From contig OZ020515.1 of the NCBI GenBank assembly GCA_963971425.1, positions 3,960,678 through 4,024,677 of the forward strand: a DNA stretch of 64,000 nucleotides, written 5' to 3'. The stretch is from Bryoerythrophyllum caledonicum. Lineage: Eukaryota > Streptophyta > Bryopsida > Pottiales > Pottiaceae. The translations under genes were made by a program, and so were the position numbers. Below the pieces are notes generated by a model. That model searched no databases. It was not told the origin of the DNA and was given only the letters and a program-made list of their open reading frames with translations. Numbering within the stretch: the first letter of the stretch is position 1; each line of letters begins with the position of its first letter. Below are positions 10,582 through 22,441 of this stretch, piece by piece.

Positions 10582-12048
10582 ATGATCGAGTCTAGCATAG
10601 TTGAAATGGTTCAGCTTCTCATACATGAGACTCTGCACGAGGCTCGAGATGTGATGGAGTCGGAACGGAGTCGGGTCTTCGAGGTACCGTCGCAGTTGCG
10701 AGCTCTTTCTCCTGCCAGTTTCCAGAACAAGGGGTTGCAACTCGGGCTTCACCATCGCACCATCGCGCAGAGTCCGTCTCAGACAGAACTTCTCAAATTC
10801 GACATAGCTCGCATCCTACACTTGAAGCTCACCACGAGGAACGGCTCATGGGAGAGGTTTGCGCAAAACGTCGTTCGAGATGTGAACAGTGTGCGGCGAG
10901 TCTACTCAACGAGCTCTGCCAAGTTCACGGATGAGGAGATTCAGCACCTCTTGGCTATGGACGCGCTTTTCCTGGTTGTTCTCTTCAAGTACTTCAATGG
11001 TAAAGAGTTTTTCTTGCGAGAGTTTGCAGCCTTGGATGAGCGATTGAGAGAAATGACATGCATAGACAAGACTGATTTCTTCCTCGTCGAAAATCAGGTG
11101 CCCATGTATCTGCTCCAATCTGCCATTAGGCAGCTCTGTGAGATTGATGACGGGAGACTAGTTGATCCAAATTTCCAAATAGAATTACAAGTTGAGGATG
11201 AGCTGGAGAAGATTCTGAATGCAGCCGTTCTCGACCTTAACCCTTTCACTTTCCCAGAAGAGACCACTCTTTTCGGATGTTCCCAACAAACCTCGTCCAG
11301 CAGCAGAGACAGACTTCATGGACACTTGGTTTCGACGTACCCTGTCGTACCCTCGGAGAAATCTCTCATAAATTGTCAGCATATTCTGGATTGTCTGTAC
11401 AGAGTCATCTGTGGGCACTCGTTACCTTTCGTGGTTGAACCAGGTGTGGAAGCGAATCTTGCTTTGGAGACCATACCATCTGCCACACGGTTGGAGATGG
11501 TTGGCATCCGCGTCGTGGGCGCTGTGGCAACCTTGAGAGAGGTCAAGGTTAGTGGGACGGGATATCTGAGAAGTGCCAAGTTACAGCTCCCGAAGGTGGC
11601 GTTATACGATTACAGCGAGTCTGCATTTCACAATCTTGCGCTTCATGAGCAACTGGTGTCAGAAGGACTTTGTGGAGATTTGAGATGCTACCTCCAGTGC
11701 ATGGCCTCTCTATGCGTGAACGTCTCCGACACACAGATCTTGTGTGAGGAAGGAGTCATCAACAACCACCTGGGTAACGACACCCTGCTGGGCATGTGGG
11801 ATCGGACTTTGAAGGGACTGTTGACCCCATACCCATCAAGCTCCTGGGTGAGAAATTACCAGAGCATTCATCGACATCGAAACACACGGTTGAAGAGATG
11901 GCGGCGGGAATGTTGGGCTCTGTTCTTTGCGAAACCATGGACTGTTGTGAGTGTGGTCGGAGCTATCATCCTGTTGTTTCTTCAAGCTACACAAGCTTGG
12001 TTTACGGCATTTCCACGGAATGAAGTAAGTCCGGGTCCTACCTCATAG
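10582..12048 (+). CDS. DUF247 family protein
   Basis: Intronless frame of 488 residues, within the usual length of the plant-specific DUF247 family. Family signatures appear in order. Near residue 33 is VFEVPSQLR with LGLHHR some 20 residues later. Around 130-140 is an ALFLVVLFK stretch, then DFFLVENQVPMYLLQ near residues 171-185 (the family's L-ENQ-P motif). In the second half are ATRLEMVGIRVV, YDYSESAFHNLALHEQL, a cysteine-containing CMASLCVNVSDTQIL block, and GVINNHLGNDTLLGMWDRTL. The C-terminus has a Trp-rich basic stretch followed by one hydrophobic segment (VVSVVGAIILLFLQATQAWF), typical of these putative membrane-anchored proteins. Family members often occur as intronless genes; some grass members act in self-incompatibility, but no function can be assigned here. 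It is preceded by a small upstream ORF. The ATG at 10582 fits the family N-terminus. Confidence 0.9.
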   Translation: MIESSIVEMVQLLIHETLHEARDVMESERSRVFEVPSQLRALSPASFQNKGLQLGLHHRTIAQSPSQTELLKFDIARILHLKLTTRNGSWERFAQNVVRDVNSVRRVYSTSSAKFTDEEIQHLLAMDALFLVVLFKYFNGKEFFLREFAALDERLREMTCIDKTDFFLVENQVPMYLLQSAIRQLCEIDDGRLVDPNFQIELQVEDELEKILNAAVLDLNPFTFPEETTLFGCSQQTSSSSRDRLHGHLVSTYPVVPSEKSLINCQHILDCLYRVICGHSLPFVVEPGVEANLALETIPSATRLEMVGIRVVGAVATLREVKVSGTGYLRSAKLQLPKVALYDYSESAFHNLALHEQLVSEGLCGDLRCYLQCMASLCVNVSDTQILCEEGVINNHLGNDTLLGMWDRTLKGLLTPYPSSSWVRNYQSIHRHRNTRLKRWRRECWALFFAKPWTVVSVVGAIILLFLQATQAWFTAFPRNEVSPGPTS

Positions 12049-13341
12049 TTATTGATAGCAACATCTTAGGTAGAACGGTGCATTACTGAGTGATCCACGA
12101 GACCATAGAGTTATAGACTTAGACTGAAACGCTCGTAAGTTGTTTGAGAATCCTCATCGTGAAGGATTGCATGTATTTTACTTTCACCAACGCAATGGAA
12201 GGGTGGTCCGCGGCTGGTTGATCTTACGTGTCATATGCTCACATTCATTACTTTTGATACCTTAGACATTTATTCACGCCACCCTCCTTTCGAGATCGGA
12301 GTTCTTCTTCAACAGTCGGTTAAGAAACAAGAATGTGGGCTCGAACATTGTGAAGACTCCCTCCACCTACCTCGATGATATCTACTCTGTTGGCTTACAA
12401 CATTATGAAAGTAATTAAAAACCGAAATCAGGTTAGGATGACGCGTAAGGTATACCCCCCATGACCGACAAATTAATCAATGTGCATATAAGAAGAGCCC
12501 AAGTAAGAATACACTTTTTTTTTTCAGTGATAGCCAATAGAATTGCAATCCCAACCCAAGTGATTTCATATTTTTTAAATGAAAATTGAATTAGTTATGA
12601 ATTTTCAAAGTATGCTGCCATGTTTGGCCCATTTTTGCCACTAAATACCCCATGAGCACCAACCAAAAGTTAGGGTCTTGACCAATAGTAAGCCTTAATT
12701 TGGAGCTAACAAAGAGTGAATGGGTGGCAATTGGGTGGATACGGGGTGGAATTGGGACCAAATATAGAGTGGCGGTGATAGGAAGGTGGGGGTGGTGGGA
12801 AGGACTACCCTCCGTGATGTCATTTGTGAGGAGGCCTTACATGATGTCACTTGCGAGGAGGCCTTACATGATGTCACTTGCGAGGAGGCGTGGATGTGAC
12901 AGACTATAAGATTAGTGGGAAGCTGATCTGCACGTCATGCATTCAATCAACTCCCTAATTCATCATAAAATCACATTATATTTCAAGCTTCTTTATGAAA
13001 TTGAAGGCATGCGGTGTTTTGGAGAATCTAAAACAAACTTGTGAAAAGAAAGTGATGGTCTGACATGAAGTATTAATCACATAGTTTGTTAGCTAGAGGT
13101 GTCTGGCAGTGTTACAGTGGAGTGAATGTATCATAAGTATCCAATCACTTCACCGATAAAACATCTTCATACCACGAAGTACCAACGTGTTGACAATTTG
13201 CATAAAAACTCATATTGAGCATTGTGAGTGCTGATGTGCCACTGAGCAGTTGCATCTATACAAGTATCTCCACAAGACTAGCAGAACAAAATCACGAGCA
13301 GACGAGCCTTCACACAATAATGTACAAAAGATTGGAATCCT
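12049..13341. other. Intergenic region between DUF247 and HNH/SANT genes
   Basis: It holds a short SINE/LINE tail fragment near 12270-12315 (ATTCACGCC then GAGATCGGAGTTCTTCTTC). A dispersed repeat at about 12450-12720 shares phrases with 24180-24350 and 24900-25025. A small minisatellite follows at 12823-12899. The last few hundred bases should include the 3' UTR of the minus-strand gene. No other gene was seen. Confidence 0.5.
12823..12899 (+). repeat. 27-bp minisatellite, about 3 units
   Basis: The unit TGATGTCACTTGCGAGGAGG plus CCTTACA is repeated almost perfectly. Confidence 0.8.
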
Positions 13342-16300
13342 TCAACTTATTTGCACCTCATCCGTTTGCACCGCTTTCTTCGAAGTCTTCTTCCAGCCCA
13401 CGAACTCGGCCACTTTGCCGGACACGCTCTTCCTGGGCTTGTCGATGCTCGGGCTGCCTGCTTTCTCGCCGCTCTCAGTCTCAGAAGCTTCATCCACATC
13501 CGAGAGTGCTCGGGGGATCAAGGAACTATGCCTCTTCTCAGACGCAACGAAGTCCAGGGTGTGCGCCGCTACGCCATCTTCCACCTTCCTCTCCGTCTTC
13601 CAGGGCGAGGGGTGCGTCTTCTTTGCGTCGTGGTCGTGGTGTTCAGCTGCCGTTTCGTGCTCAGGCTGGTGCTTCACGCTCAGCTTCCGGAGCAAGGCGC
13701 CCCACAGGCTCTTCGGCCTCTCACCATCTCTGGTAACAAACTCCTGAACATGATTAGCGTCAGTGTTCAGCACGTGAATTGGTTTCTAGCATGTTGATCG
13801 AAACCGGGTCTGTCAGTGTGTGTATGTACCTGGTGCCTGAGGCTCTCGCACACGGCGGCGACGCTGATTTGAGACAACTCCGTGTCGCGCCCGGGAGAGG
13901 ACGCGTCCTTGAACAGGAGCGCTTGCAGCCACTTGTCCAGGTTCGACTTCCCGATCTGCTTCACCTTCTCGTCTTCTGTGATAACGCCGGTTTCGTGCTC
14001 GTTCTGGCGCATGTTGTACAGATGCGTCGTCAGCACCTGCGAGTAGACGAGTTTCTCCATGTCAGGAAACTATTTCATGTCATCAAAGAGGAATAAATCT
14101 TATTGAGACGTACTTGGGTGTCACGTTACCTGCTCGAGAAGCTCGTCGAGATGGCCTTCCGACATTTTTGTAGGATTGGAGTGATCTGCGTCGTCCTTCA
14201 CCTCCGCAGTGGGAATCTGGAACCGGATCTGCTGCAGAAGCTCATCGAGGTACTCTTGTTTGGCAGTGTCTACGCTGAAATCATGATGTTCTTTTACCGA
14301 GCTCTCCGTTTGCACGACGATAACGTCTTTCTGAACCTCGCGTTTGGAATCAGATCGTGAGGTCTCCCCGGCGCTTGGGACTCCACTTGGTGTATCAGGA
14401 GCCGCTTCTGCGTCGCCTGGTTTCGAGTTCCGAGTGCAAAAATCTTGCAGCAATGATGTAGCAGGACCGTCATGAAGCTCGCTCAACAATCTCCTGTCGT
14501 CTCCTTCTTTCGGGATCCTAATTCCAGGGCTCATTTCGTCGTCTGCAAAGTCGCTGTCGCTTGCACTCTCTGCCAACAACAAGCAACTCACATCGATCAG
14601 ACCACTGCTGACCACTCGGAGGATGATTTCATGGAGAACTACAGACCTGGAGTTTCGTTCTTAGCGTTGACATGCGGTGGTACTGTACTAACACTCTCTT
14701 CGCTCTTCCGAATCCTTGTCCTTGCATCACCCGGCAGTATCACCTCCCAGGGCGCCATATCTACTGCTTCTTTCGTATCTCCAACCTGCATTGCAACTGC
14801 AATGAACGCTCAAACTCAAATGTCCTGTTGAGCCTACTTAGAACATACAACCATTAGAATTTAGACTTGATTTTGCACCTAGAATTTTGCAATGACTGCT
14901 CTGAGGTGGTTGTTGTAAGATTGAGGATGGGCTTAACTACCTTTGATTGCATGTCGGACAAGGGATTTTCTAGCGTTGGCCTGATCCCGTCGAAGAGAGT
15001 AAACTTCGTCGTCACCTTCAGAGTCACTTTCAGAGAGCGTCGTGGTTTTCTCGTGATCTTCGTCATGAAGGGAGACGCAACTGCTGACATCGACGATATC
15101 CCGGCCCTTTGTCGCTGTAGTACTGACCTTCCTGAGCGGGGTGGTGCCTGATCCAGCAACGGCAGCAGCAGCAGCAGCTTCCAGCGCTTCCCGCCTGGAG
15201 TGGCGCTGCACGAGGTCGTTCTCTGAAACTTCACAGGCGGCTTTCTGGCAGTCGAGGCGCGCTACGAGGACGTTGCATGCCTCCTGGGTCAGCCGCGCCT
15301 GCTCCTTGTATGAAATCGCCCTGAGTGAAGACAACAAAACAATCTCAGAGGCTGATCGCCTCAACAAAACTCCCAAATTTCCTATGTGCATTTCAAAACT
15401 CGTAAATCTTTTCACGGAGGGAAGGTGGGAGCAAGCGTACGTACTGGTGCATTGTGTCGCGCAGGACGCGTTCTAGGCAGAGGCGGTACGACGACTGGCT
15501 CTCGGCCAACTTGCGTTGCTTCTCCACACGGTGCTTGCGTTTCTTCACCTGAGACTCAAGCTCCAGGGCCTTGACTCTCTCTTTCTCATTCTCCAGCTTC
15601 AGCTTCAGCACCGTCTCCTCCAACTGGACCAGCTCTTCCTCCCTCTTCCGTTTCTCCTCCTCCCGAATAATCTTCACCCGAAGCTCCTGCACCGAGAATT
15701 GCCAAGCTCAACTGGCCGCTTGCTAGATGAACATGAGAAATTGTTTCTTTGGTTCTGGAAGCTACAAGGCTATATTTGGCTGTTTTCGGAAGCAATAGCA
15801 CTTTGGTGCAAAACTTTCTAGATGCAAGCTCAAACTGATTATATGCTTTTTGATGCAATTTAGATAGGCTCAATTTTAGTCAAAGGGGTAGCACAATTGG
15901 CAATGCGGAAACCGGCAATCGATAGCCTTGCTTACCTTCTGTAGAGCAGTGGTGGCTGCAGATTGGCGCCCCAAAAGATCATGTCGGCCTGTGCCTGTTG
16001 AAGAAGTGCCATTGTTCCGGGCAGCCCCTCTCATTACCCGGAACTGCAGCCAAGCCAATATTGAGTTAACACATCGATAACCTCGATTGACATGAAGGAT
16101 ACGAGAAGTGCAGATTCATAGCTCAGCAAAGAGGTATTGGCACCTTCTCCTTAATCTGAACCGGAGACCTGTTCGCAAGAGCAATATCATTTTCCTTGAT
16201 CTCTTTCCAGCTGCCAGGTCCAAACTTGCTAACTCCTCTTCTAACAGCCTCCTCTTCTTCCACACTCCAATGTCGCTTGGGAGACGATCCTGAAGTAGGA

Positions 16301-17797
16301 AGGATAGGGCTTGATTAGAGGAAAAACGCAAATCTGCAAAGCAATGTAGCATAAACGCCATGTGAAAACTACCTTTTGTTACATGTACGCCAGCTCCACC
16401 CCCGTGGTCCTTGGACACACTAACAATGGCGGCTGCAGCTAATCCACAGAGCGCTTTCTTCTCTCGGAAGTGCTGTGGCCACGGCCGGCACTCGCCTACG
16501 TGCTCTCTCGCCACCGACTCGTCTTCGCCCCCTTCAAAGAACAACGCAAACGACCGCTTCCTGCAGACAGATTGGTCAAGACATATTGCAAAGCTGGAAG
16601 CGTGAAAACCGCCAATACAATGAACAGAACCTTCGTAGTAAAATGCCTGATGGTACCTGAAATCTGCGTTTTTAGCAGCAAAAGCGGACAAGAACTGGTT
16701 GATGGAGCAGCCATGTTGCAAGTCCCACCAGGGCACTAGAAACTCGAGGCGGTTACGTTTCCGCAAGTAAGCTTGCCACTGGACGATTCGCAGGTTTGGC
16801 AGCTTTGTCCTTCCTCCTCCTGAAGAGCCCACACATGAAGAACGCATTAGGCTTGATAGAATTCTCTGATACTGGAAGTGCTATGCTGGAGGATCAGGAG
16901 TTTGAGTAGCTTACGAGAGGAAGGAAACCAGTGGTCGACGTCCCATGCGAGTGGCGATGAGGGATCTGCGTTCCAGTACACCACATTCCCATACGGATCC
17001 ACTCTGAACTTCGATGGATCAAACCCAGCGTTGCTGCACTAGCACTCCATTGTTAATTGCAGCACTAGACTTATACACAGGCTGATTATCAACCCTCCAT
17101 AGGCTACTAATTCGTCGGTTTTCACATTGCCAGTTATCCTGTCTCTCTCATTCCATTTTTTTCTCAAGCCATGTGATGAATCTAACACATTGCCCTACTG
17201 CATCTACATGTTAGACCAGGCTTCGAATACCAACAAAATAATTGAATGGCGCTCACAAACAGCATCTGGAAAGTTTGCCATTCCAAGACTCTGAGATGGA
17301 GAATCCAAGGCAACATTTTTGTAACACTCGAGTCAAAAATGTTCAACTCGAAGTACGTACCCGAGGTGGTCGAGCTGCTGCCATAGTTCCTCTGCAAATT
17401 TCCGAGTATTGGCAGAACTGTCTCTCGACTCCCTCTCGGCAACCACAGGGAACAAGCTATCCCAGTCCTTCAAGTGCTGAAACTGAAATTACAAACAAAA
17501 AAAAAACTGAAATCACAATAAAAAAACGTCCAACATTCTTGGTGAATGTACCCCTACTGCAACCAACTGGAGGTCATGGAATTGCGAAGCCTGATGCACC
17601 CAGGGCATCGACCACCTGCTTACATCTTCCTCGTGCGGCGCGTAGGGCAGAAAGCGCTGCGGCGGGCCCTCAGTGAAGGGCATCGGCAACCCAGCCGCAT
17701 CAGCGTAGCGGCAAAGCCTGGCGTACACAGGCGGGTAGCCGAGCTGGGGATCCACCTCGGCGTCCTCCTCCACACATCCCACCTGTGACAACATCAT
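13342..17797 (-). CDS. HNH nuclease-like + SANT/Myb + coiled-coil protein, 13 exons
   Basis: Thirteen exons join in phase with GT-AG introns to give about 955 residues: 17797-17624, 17476-17361, 17033-16915, 16819-16657, 16560-16373, 16289-16144, 16043-15936, 15686-15445, 15320-14941, 14796-14647, 14569-14130, 14069-13830 and 13743-13342. Residues ~110-165 form an HNH-type fold: WDVDHWFPSSRGG (D130, H131), then N145 and N159 in RKRNRLEF. Residues ~259-306 form a SANT/Myb domain with HWSVEEEEAVRRG, GPGSWKEIKE and SPVQIKEKFRVM, similar to telobox-type Myb repeats. Residues ~339-405 are a Lys/Glu coiled coil, followed by acidic low-complexity regions and a basic C-terminus. Land-plant genomes carry proteins with this HNH-like block followed by a Myb-like domain. 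DRMY1-type proteins are a candidate relative that I could not verify. Probably nuclear. Least certain are the start (two adjacent ATGs) and the acceptors of exons 10 and 12. Confidence 0.85.
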
Positions 17798-18211
17798 CTC
17801 TAGAAACTTTCCGACACAAACCTCAGCTCTAGAACCAGTGCACAACCAGCTGGTCGATATCGACAGCCATAAGCAAACCACATGGAAAACGTCCCACTGT
17901 GATCTAGCTAGGCTACTGCAACGGTCACCGCAAAACCTCAACTAGTAACGCTCCCAGCCATCAACACTGTCTCCGAGGAGCTGGAGCCAGAGAATGAACA
18001 TTGGAGCCCCTGGCACCACCGCACCAGACTGTCACCTGCGCTGGATCAGGTGCGATCAGCTGGGAATTATGGTCCTTAATGGTTTTCTCGGCTATATTTT
18101 CTCCTGGCTCGTGTTGAGAGCGAGAGCAGACCACTTGGCCAACGTGGGAGTCTTTATGATGATTCACCGCAGCTTTTGTGTTCCAGGAGGTCAGGGAGAC
18201 CCATGGACCAA
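17798..18211. other. Probable promoter/5' UTR of the HNH/SANT gene
   Basis: Mixed-composition DNA between the start of the minus-strand gene and a minisatellite. If a non-coding first exon exists it should lie here. No distinct motif was recognised. Confidence 0.4.
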
Positions 18212-18690
18212 TATCCGGTGAGAACCGGGGTTTAGTGTAATGTCCGGGGAGAACCGGGGTTTAGTGTAATATCCGGGGAGAATCGGTGTTTTAGTGGAAT
18301 ATCTAGGGCGAATCGGGGTTTAGTGTAATATCTGGGGAGAATCGGGGTTTTAGTGGAATATCTGGGGCGAATCGGGGTTTAGTGTAATATCTGGGGAGAA
18401 TCGGGGTTTAGTGTAATATTCGGGGAGAATCGGGGTTTAGTGTAATATCCGGGGCGAACCGGGTTTAGTGTAATATCCGGGGAGAATCGAGGTTTAGTGT
18501 AATATCCGGGGAGAATCGGGGATTAGTGTAATATTCGGGGAGAATGGGGGTTTAATGTAATATCCGGGGAGAATCGGGGGTTTAGTGTAATATCCGGGGA
18601 GAATCGGGGTTTAGTGTAATATCCGGGGAGAATCGGGGGTTTAGTGTAATATCCGGGGAGAATCGGGGTTTAGTGTAATATCCGGGGCGA
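18212..18690 (+). repeat. G-rich 29-bp minisatellite, about 16 units
   Basis: The unit reads ATATCCGGGGAGAATCGGGG followed by TTTAGTGTA, with point variants (GGCGAA for GGAGAA, TATTCGG, TATCTGG). Each unit carries two GGGG runs and the telomere-like word GGGTTTAG. It lies ~400 bp upstream of the HNH/SANT gene. Confidence 0.95.
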
Positions 18691-20290
18691 ACTGGTTGGG
18701 TTTGGGAAATGTCTGGTTGAATTAGGAAAGTGGAGGATGTGAAACTGGTGTTTTTTAAAGAAAAGGGCGGATTTTAACCGGCAACTATTATGAGGAGGAG
18801 GATGGGATGTGAATGTAATGGATTTCATTCGGTTTGGATGAATTGTGGCTGGTACATCTGAGGACATGGAGGATTTCTCAAAATAAAAAATTATGGAACT
18901 TGGAAGCTGGGAAGGTGGGCTTCAAAAATTACAAATCTTTGCATTCTTTCATGTAGTGCTAGAGTGCAATGTGGAAGTACCACTCAATTTCAGCGTGCTT
19001 TTCTTATTCAGAACTGTTTCAAAACTAAGTTTCATAATAAGTTAGATACAAAACATTTCGAGTGTATTGTGCGTGTTGCTCTGGAAGATCTTCGTGATGA
19101 TCTTGATGACATACTACCAGAAGCCATCACTTTGTGGAAGAACTCCACAAAGTTTAGATGATTGGTTCCACATCCGGAGAGATACCTTTCAGTGCATTTG
19201 TCCAAAGAGATACCTTTCAGCACATTTGTCCAGAGAGATACCTTTCAGGGCGATTACGCCTTGAAGGTGATGATGATACTGCTGATTCTGACTCAAACAT
19301 TTGATGAATTTTATTTTTGCATGTCGTATGGTATGTTAGGTTACTCTTTTATCATGATGTGGCCTCAAATCTAATGTGGGATTTTAAGACCTAGGTATGA
19401 TAAAAGAATAAACCCATGGCCATCAATCGGTTGATGGGTTAGTTCAGGTTCAGCTCCAATTGTGGATAAATTGTTGATCATTGTTGTTGATTGTTGATAT
19501 GTTCTTTTAAACATTGTTGTTGTATATTGTATGTTGTTTGTTGATATCATTCTGGTAGACTTAGAAAAACCGGCTTTCTTATGACTGATCAAGATTTTGG
19601 TCGGTTGTCAATATAATGAAGAGAAAATTAGCCGGCCATTGATATGAAAAAAAAAACAACGGATATTGGCCGGTCAAAATTAAAGGCAACAAGCTGAAAC
19701 CGGTGAAATTGAGGCCATGGGCGGTTGAAGTTGTGAAGTGGCGGATCATGGCTGGTTGAGTCCATATTCTCTCTTAACCGTGGCATGGACAAGTGATTCC
19801 TAAAATTAGTTGAAAAGCTACAAGAAAAACTTAGATGCAACTACACTATACATTGTATATCCTGTGAACTAGAGTTTTTTGAAATACTTGCACTTATTTT
19901 AGTATGCGCAAATAACACTTGTCCACTTCAATTTGCAATCCACATGAAATCGTGTACCTCAAAAAATAGAGTGGAATGTTTCAAATTATTGACACAAAAT
20001 TAATGTGGATTGATGGAAAGGTGGCTGTGAGCCACAAGCACTGGAAGATATTTGGTAGTGAGTGGTGGTAAGGTGGCAGTGAGAGGCATGACACATGTTA
20101 AAATGTGTCCACAGTGATTTTGTTCCAAATCAAAATTGATGTGGTCCACATTATTTTTCACCCACATTACCAATGCATCCACACTACATTCATTGTTTAG
20201 TGCACTACATTCATTGTTTAGTACCTTTTGGTATTCTACAGAGTAAAATATGTGCGTATATATATACAGTTCCCGGCTATCGTTTAAGGG
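18691..20290. other. Intergenic DNA with small repeats and element remnants
   Basis: Apart from the hAT-like remnant and a 28-bp triplication (19174-19252, unit GAGATACCTTTCAG plus CATTTGTCC), no gene is seen. The stretch around 20200-20290 ends TCGTTTAAGGG before TTAA (20291-20294). It contains words of the 50493-50741 element (ACAGAGTAAAATATGTGCGT, CCCGGCTA), so it is probably a fragment of that TTAA family. Confidence 0.5.
18964..19161 (+). pseudogene. hAT-type transposase C-terminal remnant
   Basis: The frame reads FLIQNCFKTKFHNKLDTKHF, then CIVRVALE and AITLWKNSTKFR. This arrangement resembles the C-terminal dimerisation end of hAT transposases, where the QN-IKTKLRNRL and IRVALEG motifs lie near the stop. 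Nothing upstream extends it, so it would be a small fragment. Assigned from motif memory. Confidence 0.45.
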
Positions 20291-20294
20291 TTAA

Positions 20295-21906
20295 TTATGG
20301 CCATGTTCCTAGCTCCTGATTAGCAGAGCTCCTCCTGACACACAGAGTGATGACGTCCAGGCTCCCCTTCCCTTCCTTCCATTGAATATCAGTTTCACCT
20401 CTAGGCCGGAAAGTTGTCTGCAGCTGCCCCGGATTTGGCCAGATTTATGAACTGGCCTAAATTAGTTGAAAAACTACAAGAAAAACATGACTGCTATCGG
20501 TAGACTGAGGAAATTTGAAGAAAAATGATGAAGTTTAGTCCACGATGCTAACGAGCATTATACGTATTTAGCCACCTTCTAAGATGTATTAAGGGGTATC
20601 ATGTTGGTATATCAAAGATATTGCAGGGCATTACGTATGTACACCAAGGATAATGGAAGGTATCACCTACGTATCTCCACGTATTATACGCTTGAACAAC
20701 TTACCAAACTCCTATAAAGCGCAGGTTGTATATTTTTGTTAATTTTCATAAATTGATTTTGGGTTTGCTAACCTGAAGTACATACATGTGTTTTTGTTGG
20801 GACGAAGCTTTAGCATTTGCAGTAGAATTTTCCATGAGGGAGACGATGCTGCAAATGTCGAAGTCATGTTGCCAACAGAAACTCATTTGTGGCAAATGTA
20901 GATGCAATTTTCTCAAGGAATTTCACATCTATTGGAAGGTAGGGTGAGTGGCAAAAGCTTGGTGCGTTCATCACAAGGTCTTGGATTTGATTATCCATGC
21001 CACAAAAAGCACATGACACTTCCTTCAATGGCTATTGAAAAAACATAACTCAAAGTTAGAAATTGTCTACGGTGTGGAAATGCGGTTAGGCTTGCATTTT
21101 AGGCTATGACAGACATTGCATGTAAGATATTGCAAAAATATAGACACTTTGAATTGAGACATGGAACGCGGCAACATACATCCATGCGTCAAGCAAGGTA
21201 AGTCTAGCTTTGAAGATATCTAGTTTGCACTAGAACTCTCTTAGGTAAAATTAAGGGCTTTTACTCAAAGGCTACAAATCTATGTATAGTGCAAACAAAA
21301 AATGTGGCCACACAATAGATGAGCAAGATGAGAATGAACAGCTGTGGTGTTGATTCCTTTATTCAATCACTTGTCTAAACCAACCTTGAATAGCCATTTG
21401 AGGAGGACTTTACCAAAGGATTTGCCTTGGATCGATACCTAATTTTACAAACTTCTTGAGTACAACATAGACAATTCCACCACGTATTAATGACAACCAC
21501 GAATTTTAAGAAGTTAAAATTAGGTGGAGACATACACAAATTCAAATAAGAACTGTGAAAACATGTGTGACGTCATAGTCATCATACTACATGACATCAC
21601 CAATTAAAAAGAAAGAAACCTAAATGAAAATAGACAATTCAATGTACCAAACATGTCAAATTTACAAGTGAGTTTCACTAACCTTGCGCATCTTTCTAAT
21701 TGTTCTTTTCAACCTCAATGTCATTGTATGTCATTTCTTGTCACAGCTTCCACGGTCATCATTGTACATTGTGATCAATCTTGGGTGGAAACAGAATCTA
21801 AATATAATACTTGTTTGGGTCTACCATGAAAGTGCAAATAGCCAACTATAGAATAAAAAACTCACCAGCAATGAAGTACCATCGCTACAATGGTTAGTAG
21901 AAGATG
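20295..21906. other. AT-rich intergenic DNA
   Basis: No open frame with recognisable domains, no RNA gene and no clear terminal repeats were seen in these 1.6 kb. Confidence 0.5.
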
Positions 21907-21920
21907 AAGTTTCGACATTA

Positions 21921-22255
21921 AAGAAGAAGAACTTTGGTCTCGGAAGGGGACGGGCGTGAATATAGTGTTTGTTCATTCTCTACACTAAGCCGATGGCCAC
22001 GGGACATAGGTTAGTGTACTAGAATTACTTCTCTTTTTGAGGGTAAACACTTTTCTACACTAAGTGTTGCCTTACACTAAATGCCTTAAAGACAACCAAC
22101 ATGTCATCCCCAAAGGGCTTTTTGGGTACTCATACAATAAGGTCTTATGACCCCCGACCAAAGTGGACTATGGTGGTTGGTACCATGCAAGCATGGAGAC
22201 TTGAACTCACAACCACCTCACTAGCGTGCCATGACTCAAAACACTACACAAAGGC
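21921..22255 (-). mobile_element. tRNA-derived SINE, full copy
   Basis: On the minus strand it starts GCCTTTGTGTAGTG (A-box-like). A GTGAGTTCAAGTCTCC B-box-like stretch follows ~40 nt later. It ends GAGACCAAAGTTCTTCTTC. Imperfect target duplications are AAGTTTCGACATT (21907-21919) and AAGTTTCTACACT (22257-22269). Its 3' ~120 nt resemble the LINE 3' end at 25359-25500. Confidence 0.75.
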
Positions 22256-22441
22256 AAAGTTTCTACACTCGTATCGTAAAGCTACCAATATTCCTCTTTT
22301 CAACCCTTATCATAGTAAGATGAAATGGGTTATATTGTACCATACTCCATTAGCATGCTCTTTTCTATTCTATGTTAGTTGGCAACACCTTCGTGCTTTG
22401 TCCAACAATAAATTGCTAGACCATACAATAATACTCATTAA

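Noticed and set aside
13215-13797. Three overlapping + strand frames of 148-173 codons
   Set aside because: They are antisense to the last exon of the HNH/SANT gene, whose minus-strand frame is contiguous with in-phase exons.
18212-18690. CRISPR-like array
   Set aside because: Units are contiguous with no unique spacers, in a plant nuclear context; it is a minisatellite.
18215-18690. Interstitial telomere
   Set aside because: Only the word GGGTTTAG inside a 29-bp unit is telomere-like; there is no perfect TTTAGGG array.
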